A stretch of DNA of 64,000 nt from Himantopus leucocephalus (taxonomy: Eukaryota > Chordata > Aves > Charadriiformes > Recurvirostridae), in the NCBI GenBank assembly GCA_003993805.1, contig RSEF01000017.1:5655587-5719586 (forward strand). Direction: 5' to 3'. Below are positions 52,401 to 64,000 of the stretch, one piece after another. The notes under the pieces are model-generated. The model worked only from the letters and a program-made list of their open reading frames with translations. It searched no databases and was not told where the DNA came from. Position 1 is the first letter of the stretch. Every line of letters begins with the position of its first letter. The translations under genes were made by a program, and so were the position numbers.

Positions 52401-55400
52401 GCTAAATGTAGTAGCTGACTAGTGCTAAGAGAAATGGTTAAAGTACTATAAAGTGGCACTCTTGAAACAAGATGTGTAGTCTTAAATAAAAATAAATCCC
52501 AAAATAAAGACGAGATTCACTTATTGGGAGTTAACTTCCATGTAAAAGACTGGACATTTGAAGAGGATAGCAGCAAATTTTTGGTCTGACTTCACACTAG
52601 CATAGAATTTAAACCATTTTATCTCAAAATGTTTACCTCATAGTTATGTAAACATAATGATTTGGCAGCTTCATTAATTAATAACAACTGTGTAAATGCT
52701 CAGTTCAGTAATTTCTAATTTTGTGTTGTTACTTTGCCTTACATCATTTGAAAGCTAATCACCGGAGATGAAATTGTTATGAGTTTTGTCCACCCTTTGT
52801 CTAAAGTAAGGTTTAGGATATACAGCTTTGGGAAAGAAAAATAATCTTCTGTTAAGGTCAGGAAGGGAATAAATCTAATCTTCTCTGGTACAGGATTTTA
52901 ATAACAGCATCCTATTGTTCTAGACGCGGCTGCAGGAACTGCACCGACTATGGGAATTACTGTTGGAAAAGATGAGGGAGAAGGGAGTCAAATTGTTGCA
53001 AGCTCAGAAGCTGGTGCAATACTTACGGGAATGTGAAGATGTCTTGGACTGGATCAATGACAAGGTATATTATTACCTGCCTTTACTTGATGGGAAATTT
53101 GATGTGTTTGTGCGGAAATTTTCTATCAATATACAGTTGCTCAAGTTCAGATAGTCACCGAGAGCTTTTAAAGGCACCTGTATGTTTTATTTAGGTTATT
53201 CATTATAAGCAGTAGGTATGCAAACTACTGTTCCTTCTTTTGCAGGCACAAAAAAAAAAAAGGTACTAGACTAAGGGAGGAAGCCTGCATGTTGGAGAGC
53301 ATAGTTAAACGTAATCAATTCTTTCCTTGCTTTGAGGAGACCTTCATATTTCTCATAGTAATGAAATTCAAGTTTCATGTAAGGGAAATCTACAACATGT
53401 TTATAAAAACCATTTGCTTTTACGTTCTAAATGGTCTGTTATAGAAAGTAGCCAGCCTGACCAGCAAGCAGTGTGTACATAACTACTTAATGATTGGAAT
53501 ATCTTTAGATATACATTGAAAGGACATTTGCTGCCAGAGAACTGTTGGCTCTTGATTCTTTAAACTCTGAGGAAACAGACCACAAACCACACTATCAACG
53601 AAAAAAGCCACAAAATGATCATACAGGTTTTCTTAATGACGGTTTGCTATTTTGTATCACTGTGGGTTCAGCCTGTAAACCCTGCATAACTGTTACTGAA
53701 TGTGACGGTGCACTTTTCATAAAGAAATCTTGCATCAGAAGCCTATGGCAAATGCCCATAATCTAAAAATGTAAACGAATTCAAGTCACTGTGTGTACTC
53801 TGAAATAGCACAGGCAATTATTTTGTAGTTTTAAAAGTATGGGGTTTTTTCTGTGCATATTTTCTTTCAGTAATTTAGGTTGTTATAATCGTGATCATCG
53901 TGCACAGAACAGAAAACTTATGATAGTAGAGTTGGTTATATTCCATAACTTGAACAACGAATAAGCGTAAGCAAGATGAAAAAATAATACCCTTAGTGAT
54001 CTTGCATATTTTCTGCAATAATGAAAAGATGTTGGGGGGGAGTTTAGTGGAGGAACCTTTGTAGTTTTAAATCTGACTTCAAACACAGTGATTGTAAGTG
54101 TCTTTGACCTATTCAAAGTTAGGACAGTTTGCTTCCTGATTTTTAGTAATTTCACATAAGCTATACTTTTTTTTCCTCAATGTGCTAGGAAGCAATAGTG
54201 ACTTCAGAAGAGCTTGGGCAGGACTTAGAGCACGTTGAGGTTTTGCAAAAGAAGTTTGAAGAGTTCCAGACAGACCTTGCAGCTCATGAAGAAAGAGTAA
54301 ATGAAGTGAACCAGTTTGCTGGCAAACTTATCCAGGTAAACATTCATGTGTGTTGAAAATTTCTCTTGGCAAGTCTGGTATAACACAGCAAGCTTTGTCT
54401 GCAACTTCCTCTTTTTCCCCTCTGGTTTGGTAGCTGCTCTTTAAGCTTTACTCTATATCTGCCTAGATCCTTGGCTATCTTAATCTTAAATGGTCATTGT
54501 TTGATTCACTTGTTCTTCTGCTGAACAGCTTGGGTAACTGTCCCAGCTGCGAATGCTCCTGAAAATGTGGGGAGTAGTGACTAGTAAGAGAAATTGTCAT
54601 ATTTGGAGTTAAATGTATTTCTCTTGGACAACCAGGATTAATGTATCTTCTCTTCTGGTAGGTCATCCGGGGCTTGATCAAAGATTGAGACAGGGCAGGA
54701 AGTATTGCATTCCAGGACAAAAAAGATTCTGTTTACAGCCCTTTTCCCGTTGACTAATTAACTCATAGAGAAACTTAAACTACTGCAAGAGTATTGAATG
54801 TTTATACAGTGAGGTTTCAGGAAAATTGTCAAATTGAGTGATCAACTGGAAAGTACAGTTACTATAAATTGATCTCTTGGAAAACAGCGGTGTTTTGAGG
54901 TTTTGTCAATGGATGTAAAATGACAGAACATACAAAAATAGCGTTTTTCCTTTGCTCGCTAGGAACAACACCCTGAAGAGGAACTGATCAAGTCTAAACA
55001 GGATGAAGTAAATGCAAGCTGGCAGCGTCTTAAGGGTCTTGCCCTTCAGAGGCAAGGAAAACTCTTTGGAGCAGCTGAAGTTCAGCGTTTCAACAGGTAT
55101 GATCTTGGCTGGATCTGCTGAAGTGATGTAATATCTGTGTGGATGTTTAATGATGGATTCCACTGCATACAGTATTATGAGAAGAGCTACTGTTGTCTGT
55201 TATGTTTTTGCCTTGCTGTTCCTCAGGACTTGTTGAATGAGGACCTTGTTGTTCTAGAATTGCCTTAGAATAGTCATTCTGATTTAGCTTTTCAAGACTT
55301 GGCAGTTTTGCTTGTTCTTGCAAGCGGCAATTTTGCTTCTCTTTCCTCTGAGGGCTTTTTCCCCCAGTTCTGTCCTAGATGAACCTTAAAAGGGTGTTTG

Positions 55401-58400
55401 TTGTCAGATGGATGTCAGTCCAAATGTTCTGGGGGTCTTTGAGCAATGTCTTTCTATCTACAGCATTCTGGGATGCACTGTAATTAAGTCAGAGAAGGGT
55501 CCAGAGTGGAAAATGGACCTACTAGGTGATGATGATCAGCGGTGCTGTAATTCCTTATTCGCATCTGGTGATGCCATCTGAAGAATGGCATACCAGTATG
55601 CTGCAAGGTTTTTTGAGATTAAAAAAAAAAATAATTGTTTAGGTTTTGGGGAGCTTTTTGTTTGGTTGGTTTTTGTTTGTGGTTTGTTGGTTTTTTTTTT
55701 AAGGATGATTGTAGTTGGCTGCAGTGTTTATATATATGGGTTTGTATGCCAGTACGTCTGGCATACATACAGGAAAACATCCTGCTTTCTTCTTTTTTCC
55801 ATACAAGATAGACTGCTTTCAATTTGTGCTTTGTTTTGAAGGGATGTGGATGAAACAATCAGCTGGATTAAGGAGAAAGGGCAGTTGATGGCCTCAGACG
55901 ATTTTGGCAGAGACTTAGCCAGCGTGCAGGCTTTATTGCGTAAGCACGAAGGCCTGGAAAGAGATCTTGCAGCTCTGGAAGACAAGGTACCCATACGAGA
56001 TGCATTTTACCTACAATTTAAATGAGGTAACCTGCTTGTAAAAGGCCAGAAGTATACTCACTATGTGTTACTGGATTTAGGTGAAGGCCCTTTGTGCAGA
56101 AGCTGACCGTTTGCAGCAATCTCACCCGATAAATGCTTCTCAAATTCAAGTGAAACGGGAAGAGCTGATTGCCAACTGGGAACAGATCCGAACTCTGGCA
56201 GCAGAGAGACATGCTCGCCTTAATGACTCCTACAGGTAGGAATACTTTCTACCTTATTCAGATTTGACAGAGGACTCTTGGGAGGAGAAGAAAGGGATGC
56301 CCTTTCTAAAATTTTTGGATGATTCTGGTGTTTTCAGAAGCAGTCTTGTTTGCTAAAACATATTTTACAGTAACTTCTTGTTGTAAAAGAAGTGTTTATA
56401 TGATAATGAAATACCTACAGCTTTTGGTCTCTCTCTGGATGTAGCTCAATTATGAAAACAGACACCTTGATGTTTTAGGATGTTTGATTTTTTTCCTCCC
56501 CTGAGTTGATACCTGCATTTTGGAGTACATTATCTGACTATATTTTAGTTTTGGTGGGTTTTATTAATACACATATTACAAATCTGTTCACTATGGAGTG
56601 CTTAAGATTCTCTGTGAAGACTGAAGTATGGTATATTGTTTGATATATTATCCTAGACTAAATCACAGCATCACAGAATGGTAGGGTTTGGAAGGGACCT
56701 CTGGAGATCATCTAGTCCAACCCCCCTGCCAAAGCAGGTTCACCTAGAGCAGGTTGGACAGGAACACATCCAGGTGGGTTTTGAATATCTCCAGAGAAGG
56801 AGACACTGCAACCTCTCTGGGCAGCCTGTTCCAGTGCTCTGTCACCCTCAAACTGAAGAAGTTTTTCCTCGCATTGTGATGGAAATGAAGTACCAGTTGC
56901 TGTGTTGCTGTAGGATTTGTCTTTGTCCAATCTTGTTTCTGTACTAGCCTGGTTGTCTATGGAACATCATCTGTTAGATCTCTATTAAGAAGCCATACTA
57001 AAAAGAAACTTATCCTAATATGGTGGTTAGTTTACATCCTTCCTGCTTTTGTTTTTCTGCTGTTTGTTCCCTCCTATGATGCAAGATTTATGGTGGTGGA
57101 GATCCACACAAGTAATCATTTTTCCTTTGCCTTCCCTGTCATCATCTCTTCAGATCAATTAACAGCAAATTTAAAAGGAAAACAGAAATGGATCATTTTT
57201 GCTGATAAGCGTTAAGCACATGCCAAAGGCAATAACTGTAAAGGCATGCTGAAAGGAATCTGAGAATTTGTTTGCTTGTTTTGAGGCTGAGGCATGCACA
57301 GTTGAAACTTTCTATCAGTTCCCCCCACACACACTGTGTTATGGTTGTGACAGGAGCAGTCCTGTGGGCTACCTTGAAACACTCTGCTTGAGAACTATCT
57401 TTTGATTTCTGTTGTTTGTTGTTTTCAACGTACAGGCTTGTAGTTAGGAATATTCCTTTTACTTTCAATATAAGTTATATGCAAAATGTGTCTTTGAGAA
57501 ACTGATTGTTGAACCTAGCATTTTCCGAACTTTAAAAGGCTTCTTTTGATTGAGAGCATATTTAGTTATTTAATATTCTGATTGCATTTTGGTATTTTAT
57601 TGTTTTATTTCTATGTGAGGAACAGCTTTTATGTTTGTAAACCCTTTCTTTGGGGTAAGAATGGAGAAACTATGCAAACAAATTATTCCCAACCATTTTT
57701 TCTTTTGCTTTCCTAAGGCTGCAGCGCTTTCTTGCGGACTTCCGAGACCTCACCAGCTGGGTGACTGAGATGAAGGCTCTGATAAATGCTGATGAACTTG
57801 CCAATGACGTGGCTGGAGCAGAAGCCCTTCTAGATAGACATCAGGAACATAAGGTATAATGGTTATACAGCCAAATCCAGTCAGCAACACTCAAGGACTG
57901 ATTTATATGTTTAACACAGTCTCCGAGTCAGAACTGCTGATGTTGTATCACTAGAATCCTTTGATCATACAACTAACACAGTACGAGATCGCTATCCTGA
58001 TTTAATATTTTTACTTTGTTTCTTGATAGTAGAGATACACTAATAAATAAGTATTTAAAAATGCTTCTGATAATATTTTATAAAAATAATTAGACCTGAG
58101 AGCAGTCAGTTGGACTAACAACTGTTTTAGTTCTCCATCATGAGGAATTGCTGTAAGTAAGCAGAAGTGCAGCTTAAACCCAACCTTTACTTCCGTTTTA
58201 ATATATGAATTTATACTTACTTATCTGCATGGTACGTTAATACATTTCATTCTAGTTTTCGTGTTAAGTGTAATGTATTTAAAGATAGTGGAATGTTTAT
58301 TATTCAGGTGTCCCGACTGTTTTCTCTGTGTTGTTTTCAATAGCAATTTTCATATCCTGACACTCTATTCTAGACAAATTTTGGTAACAGCTTATTCACG

Positions 58401-61400
58401 TCCTCTTTCATAGGGAGAAATTGATGCCCATGAAGATAGCTTCAAATCTGCTGATGAGTCTGGCCAGGCTTTGCTTGCTGCTGGGCACTATGCTTCTGAT
58501 GAGGTTAAAGAAAAGGTAAGTTGAAACCAAGAGCTCCTACAAGAATTTTGTCTCTTTCTTCCATGTCCCTTACTGTAAAAGTTCATTTCTTGTTAAGATT
58601 GTAAGCTACAAAGTATCATCCCTCTAGGTTATAGGGCTTTTTTCATGTATTTAAGTAATGTTTTCTTTTCATTCTCAAATTGGCAGCTTCTGCCTATCTA
58701 TTAGAAGGAACTATTAGAACTATTAGTACTATCTATTAGGAGCTAATAGTATATCTTTTCTCCAAAAGAAAAATGGGTTATCTGTTTATCTATGTTTAGG
58801 TTTGCTATCAGAAGCATCAGTAAATATTTAGTATTTCTAAATTTTGATTTTCAAACTAATGGGGCCTCTCATGAAGTCTCTGTATCGAAACATACAGAGT
58901 CAGTTAGACAGTTCAAATGCCGTAAGTAAGAGTGGGCCAAAGATATTTTAGAGTCTGAGAAGGCAGGATGGTCTGCTGAAGAGATTCTCTTACAGATAGG
59001 TCTGCAGTCAAAAAGTGGTTGTCCATTAAATACCTCCTGTGTAGACGTAATTTGGAAAAGGAGAGGTTTCTGACTGAAGTCAGAAGGTTGTAGTTGCTCC
59101 TGAAGTTTGATAAGCTGAGAAAAGACTTGCCCTATATGAGGAGGATGATACCAGTAACAGGAGAATGATTCTTTACACAGGAAGTCGTTTCCAGTCCTGT
59201 GTTAACCACTTTTTTGGAGTCGCAACTTGATTTTACATTGAGATGGAAATGAACCAGACTGTTAAATAAAATTATTATATGTTTCTCTTCCTAATCCGTT
59301 AGCTGACCATCCTCTCAGATGAAAGATCTGCCTTGCTAGAACTATGGGAGCTTCGCAGACAGCAGTATGAACAGTGCATGGACCTGCAGCTTTTCTACAG
59401 AGATACTGAACAAGTTGACAACTGGATGAGCAAACAAGAAGTGAGTGCATATCTTCGAACTCTCCAGATATGGCTGATTTTCATTTCTGGCTAGTCTTCC
59501 TTAGACTTAAACCATTGCTATTTACTGGTGGCAGTGACTGCCAGTAAGCATGCGCAGGGTGCTGTGCAGAGTTGTTTATCTGACTGTCCAACCTGCTACA
59601 ACAACTATTTCCATCTAATGCTGAAACTATTAGTTGTGACAAGTTGGCTTGAGATTGCTTTTATGTACGTTTAACTTGTGTAAAATGCTGTTTAAATAAG
59701 AAGCTAAAAAGAATTATTCAGAACTTTTGGCTGTTGGAGGCACACAGGGAACACCATCCCAGTATATAATCCTTTACTTTGCAATAATATCGTATGTTAG
59801 GAAACATTACTGGCCATGCTTGAGCTGACTTAGAGCAGCTGAGTGTGGAAACATAAAAAATCAATGATGTGTTTGTTTCCTTACTTTAGGCATTTCTGCT
59901 GAATGAAGACCTTGGTGATTCTCTGGATAGTGTGGAGGCTCTTTTAAAGAAGCATGAAGACTTTGAGAAATCCCTAAGTGCCCAAGAGGAGAAAATCACA
60001 GTAAGACATTTACATTAGGTGATCACTAAACGGGCAAGAAATAAAACAAGTGAATTTGTTGACTGGGGAGGAGATACTGCTGCAGGATGACAGAGAAGGA
60101 TGGGGTTTGCTCTACAGAATGATTCACTGTTATGGGGGATGTATTATCTCTAAATGATGCGTATTGTCTCTAAAATGGAAAATAGTGGAAAAGGATATGG
60201 TAGGGATCCATTGCTGCCTCAGAGAGCTGAGTAACCCAGTGCTTCTATGTCATGCCAGCACAGGTGTGGATGAAGATTTGTCAAAAATCTGCACCCCTCC
60301 CCATGCAAGATGATAGTACAGATAAAAAGGGGTGTAACAATAGCTATCTTAATGGCTTTCTGTTAGTTTTACTGTGATAAACTTTTGAGAATTAATCTAC
60401 TAAGTAAAATTGCACAAGCAATTTTTATTACACCAAGTAAATGGAAAACTCTTTTCTCTTTAGGCATTGGATGAGTTTGCTACCAAATTGATTCAGAATA
60501 ACCATTATGCCATGGATGATGTTGCTACACGCAGAGATGCTGTAAGTATCTAAAATAGATACGGACTGTAGACTTCAAATCATGTTCTCCTTTATTGTTT
60601 TAAATGGCATGACTGCAATATAGGATAAGTCAGCGGAGCTCCTCCAAAAGTACAGATACAGTGGTGGTTCTTACAAGCTTGAAGAATTTAAAAACCTTTA
60701 CTTTTTTTTCAGCTGCTGAGCCGACGAAATGCCCTTCATGAAAGAGCTATGTACCGCCGTGCTCAACTGGCAGATTCTTTCCATCTGCAGCAGTTTTTCC
60801 GAGACTCTGATGAGCTAAAGAGTTGGGTTAATGAAAAAATGAAAACTGCAACAGATGAGGCATACAAGGTAAACATAAAGACGAATGTTAGAGTAATTTT
60901 AAGGCAATACCAGGCGTAATGTAGTCAGTCTAATGATATCAAGCAGTGTCGGCCAAAATGTTGCTGATAGTAGGCAATATTGATGGCAACAGGAGGAATT
61001 GTAATTTCTCCCTGACCCCAAGGGGTTTTTTCCTGTCGTGCTGTAATCGTGCTTATTCAGTAGCTGAAATATTCTGATTTAAGGCATATTTTTGGCACCA
61101 AATCCTCTGGTGACATCTTGGCATGTATATAAATGTAGTCTAATTTTAAAAATTCTTCAGAGACCTATAGATAGTCGTTTTGGATTGAAACGTTCTTTTT
61201 CTTTCTTCATCTGTAGGATCCATCAAACTTGCAAGGTAAAGTTCAGAAACATCAGGCTTTTGAAGCAGAGCTTTCTGCTAATCAGAGTCGTATTGATGCA
61301 CTGGAGAAGGCTGGCCAGAAGTTGATTGATGTCAATCACTATGCATCTGATGAAGTGGCAGCTCGCATGAATGAGGTTATCAGCTTGTGGAAAAAACTTC

Positions 61401-64000
61401 TGGAGGCCACTGAGCTCAAAGGTATGACTTGCTCAGAAGAATACGGGCAATTCTTGGAGAGTTTAGCTGGGAGAAGACAGGAAGTGAGTTTAATAAAGTA
61501 GAAAACTTAAGACATCTTTTCCTCTTGCCACTCTGTCTCGATCAGGTATAAAACTGCGTGAAGCCAATCAACAGCAGCAGTTTAATCGCAATGTGGAAGA
61601 CATTGAGCTGTGGCTGTATGAAGTAGAAGGACACTTGGCTTCTGATGATTATGGAAAAGATCTTACTAGTGTTCAGAATCTTCAGAAGAAACATGCTCTG
61701 CTAGAGGCAGATGTTGCTGCCCATCAGGTAAGGGAAATAATTTTTCTTCTTGCCCTTTTTAGATCGGCTCAGTCAAAAGTATTCACTCCAGACACCTTAG
61801 GAGGTCTGTATTTTCATAATTTTTGTAGCTTTGGGCTTTGCAGTTTATTTATCAGAAATAATTTTGAACTGAAACATAAACTGTATGTTTCCAAGAACAA
61901 TATCTTCGTGACTTTGACAAGAGTAAAATGATTCCGTACTGTGACCTGCTGACAGGACAGCATTGTTTTGTGCTGTGAATACCAACTTAAAAAGATGTGC
62001 TGTGCTTTGTGTAGGAAATAATTCCCCTTTAGACTCTTCATTTGTGAACAGCTTATTCTTGTTCAGTCTCTTTTCATATAACTATAAGAAAGGGGAGGGG
62101 AGGGAGAACAGATCAGTTTTTAAATATAGGACTTTACAGCAAATGGTTCCTTCATTTGCAAGTGATCTCTTGCAAAAATTATTGTGCTGGCAGCGTGCAG
62201 CTGAGGTTCTCTTCTTCTGTCACAATATAACTTAGCTAAGACCTGAAAATGTTTTCAGTCACAGCCATCTTACAGAAATTCTGACATAATGTTATTGCTG
62301 AATTAATTTTAGGATCGTATAGATGGCATTACCATCCAGGCACGCCAGTTCCAAGATGCTGGGCACTTTGATGCTGACAATATCAAGAAAAAACAAGAAG
62401 CTTTAGTAGCTCGTTATGAAGCTCTAAAAGATCCTATGGTCGCTCGCAAGCAGAAACTTGCAGATTCTCTTCGTCTGCAGCAGCTTTTCCGTGACATTGA
62501 GGATGAAGAGACCTGGATTAGGGAAAAAGAACCTATTGCAGCTTCAACAAACCGAGGTTGGTCTATTCTGATATATCCAGGATTTAGATGTCAGAATTGC
62601 TCTGTTATAACTTTTCTCTTTATAGACCGTTCCCTGGAAATTTCTGAAATGTTTAGTGTAATTAACGTTGCCTGGAGTTACATATTTACGATGACCCATG
62701 GTTCTTTAACTGTTACGTTACTTGTACAATTCCAACGGGTAACTTAGCCTTCATTGTGCTCTGTCTTCATTGTGATAGTACTTACTCTGCAAGTTTGTCT
62801 AGCACTGGTTGCAGCTTCCTTTTGTTTAGTCTGATGACTTTGAATGAGCTGATTAACTATTTTGTATCTTTCAGGCAAGGACTTAATTGGTGTCCAGAAT
62901 CTGCTAAAGAAGCACCAGGCTTTGCAGGCAGAAATTGCAGGCCATGAGCCCCGCATTAAAGCAGTCACACAGAAGGGAAATGCTATGGTGGAAGAGGGTA
63001 TGTCTCAGTATTTTTTAGTTCTTTCTCTTTCAGAAATAGAAAGACTTTGTTCTCTGGCCTCGTACAATTAAGAACTACTGCCTGCTTTTATCCAAGCAGT
63101 AGACAGGTACCTGCTAGCAGGATGAACTTCTCATCATTCTTTTACCTGAAAATAAAAATAGATTCTTTGATGGGAACCTGTCACAATTTTCACAGAACTC
63201 CATCTGCTCTTGACAAACACAAGAGCCCTGTATTCAACAGCTTTGTGCCTATGATATTTATTCTCCATTTTTAAATCTATTAAGGGCTTGTATCTCAGAT
63301 ACATAATCATGATGTGAGAGATGATCTTCCACGTAGACAGCAAGAGTAATTCCAGCTTTTAAATAAGCATGTATCTTTATTTCTGACTGGGTGTTCTTAA
63401 CACCAGAATACTAACAAAAATATTTCCCCGATTCCAGGATTCAGAATGCATGTCTGAAATAGTATTTGTCTGTTGTTAAAACTCTGCCACTGGAAAGAGG
63501 TGACCTTTCTTGTTTCATCATTGAGAAGAAATGTTATGATGTAGCTTGTTTCGTTCTTAATGATTCAAATGTTCCTAGTATAGTTTGATTGACAGGTACA
63601 GTGCTTCCAGTCTGAGGCAAAAGGACAAGCTGAGTTATGCTTTCATTATTCTACTCAGAATAGGCTATGTAGGTTTAAATGGGTCTAATTTCTGTGACTT
63701 CCAAGAAGTACAAGTAATTTTTTAATGTGTATTACTTACGTCTCCTTAAGTCCTTCCATTCCCTCTCTTCCTGTTACTTAGGACATTTTGCGGCTGAGGA
63801 TGTGAAAATCAAATTGAATGAGCTAAACCAAAAATGGGACTCTCTGAAAGCTAAAGCATCTCAGCGTCGACAAGACTTAGAGGATTCCCTGCAAGCTCAG
63901 CAGTACTTCGCTGATGCTAATGAGGCAGAATCCTGGATGAGAGAAAAGGAGCCCATTGTAGGCAGTACAGACTATGGAAAAGATGAAGACTCTGCTGAGG
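49419..64000 (+). CDS. SPTAN1: Alpha-II spectrin, N-terminal part (3'-truncated by window)
   Basis: A subunit of the alpha/beta spectrin tetramer that supports the plasma membrane, axons and cell junctions. Coding exons: 49419-49655 (exon starts 49416), 50283-50408, 52924-53064, 54189-54335, 54963-55096, 55842-55986, 56081-56235, 57718-57853, 58414-58515, 59303-59440, 59890-60000, 60464-60541, 60713-60868, 61217-61421, 61546-61727, 62313-62556, 62875-62997 and 63782-64000 (open). The frame is continuous for 926 residues of the ~2,470 usual. [19 protein letters not shown] is the diagnostic start, in good context (AAA ATG G). Residues ~1-45 are the lone C-helix that pairs with beta-spectrin to form tetramers. 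About eight 106-residue triple-helical repeats follow, each with the conserved W (EKWIQEK, DWINDK, SWIKEK, NWMSKQE, SWVNEKM, TWIREKE). The window ends in the ninth repeat, before the SH3 domain and calpain site. Intron 2 has a GC donor. In birds I recall this gene also serving as the red-cell alpha-spectrin. Confidence 0.97.
49656..50282 (+). other. SPTAN1: GC-AG intron of SPTAN1
   Basis: The exon ends AATTTACAG and the intron begins GCAAGT, the standard strong context of GC donors. The next exon starts GGGAAGCTG after TTGTAG. Only this junction keeps the reading frame and the conserved NLQ-GKLQKHQ sequence; no GT donor nearby does. Confidence 0.85.
51395..51415 (+). repeat. Poly-T tract with an unresolved base
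   Basis: N at 51395 followed by 20 T, inside the 2.5-kb SPTAN1 intron 3. The rest of that intron (50409-52923) shows no recognisable element. Confidence 0.85.
55743..55767. repeat. Perfect 10-bp hairpin in SPTAN1 intron 6
   Basis: TGTATGCCAG (55743-55752) and CTGGCATACA (55758-55767) are exact reverse complements around TACGT, 74 nt upstream of exon 55842. Confidence 0.9.
56663..56935 (-). mobile_element. CR1 LINE 3' fragment
   Basis: On the + strand the sequence opens CACAGAATGGTAGGGTTTGG and continues GAAGGGACCTCTGGAGATCA and CATCTAGTCCAACCCCCCTG, the well-known reverse complement of the CR1 3' end. It continues through GGGCAGCCTGTTCCAGTGCT and AAGAAGTTTTTCCTC and fades near 56935. So this is a 5'-truncated, minus-strand copy in SPTAN1 intron 8, with no intact ORF. 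CR1 is the dominant retroposon of birds and reptiles. Confidence 0.9.

Overview
This is a vertebrate nuclear window, and almost certainly avian. It has split genes with GT-AG introns, CpG-island promoters, the 3' tail of a CR1 LINE, and a solo LTR of a kind common in bird genomes. The encoded proteins match vertebrate PTGES2, ODF2, GLE1 and SPTAN1. The ODF2-GLE1-SPTAN1 order is the one I know from human 9q34 and, I believe, chicken chromosome 17. All gene names rest on recognising translated exons by eye; no database search was run.

Layout, all genes on the + strand, head to tail: (1) 1-4868, 3' part of PTGES2, with exon 1 cut by the window edge; (2) 4869-~6990, PTGES2 3' flank and the ODF2 CpG-island promoter; (3) ~6990-26478, ODF2, the centriolar-appendage and sperm-tail coiled-coil protein, with two alternative N-terminal exons; (4) 26479-27391, a degraded minus-strand solo LTR and the GLE1 CpG-island promoter; (5) 27392-37583, GLE1, an mRNA-export factor at the nuclear pore; (6) 37584-~40754, AT-rich intergenic DNA and the SPTAN1 promoter (CRE plus TATA box); (7) ~40755-64000, SPTAN1 (alpha-II spectrin): a non-coding exon 1, an 8.6-kb first intron, and 18 coding exons that run off the window just before the SH3 domain.

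The four genes do not form one pathway. They act in lipid and redox metabolism (PTGES2), the centriole, cilium and sperm tail (ODF2), mRNA export (GLE1) and the membrane skeleton (SPTAN1). The reading frames are intact across every splice junction I checked: ODF2 sums to 822 codons and GLE1 to 703, both close to their human lengths. Nothing suggests pseudogenisation.

I found no new multi-gene system. The observations worth following are regulatory or structural: an RFX X-box in the ODF2 promoter, mutually exclusive ODF2 N-terminal exons, a (CU)24 tract beside a frame-neutral ODF2 exon, a perfect 14-bp hairpin in the last ODF2 intron, an isolated TFIIIC B-box in the GLE1 promoter, a GC-AG intron in SPTAN1, and a GATA plus Maf-site cluster in SPTAN1 intron 1. 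Four single N characters lie in or beside low-complexity or homopolymer tracts and mark unresolved assembly.
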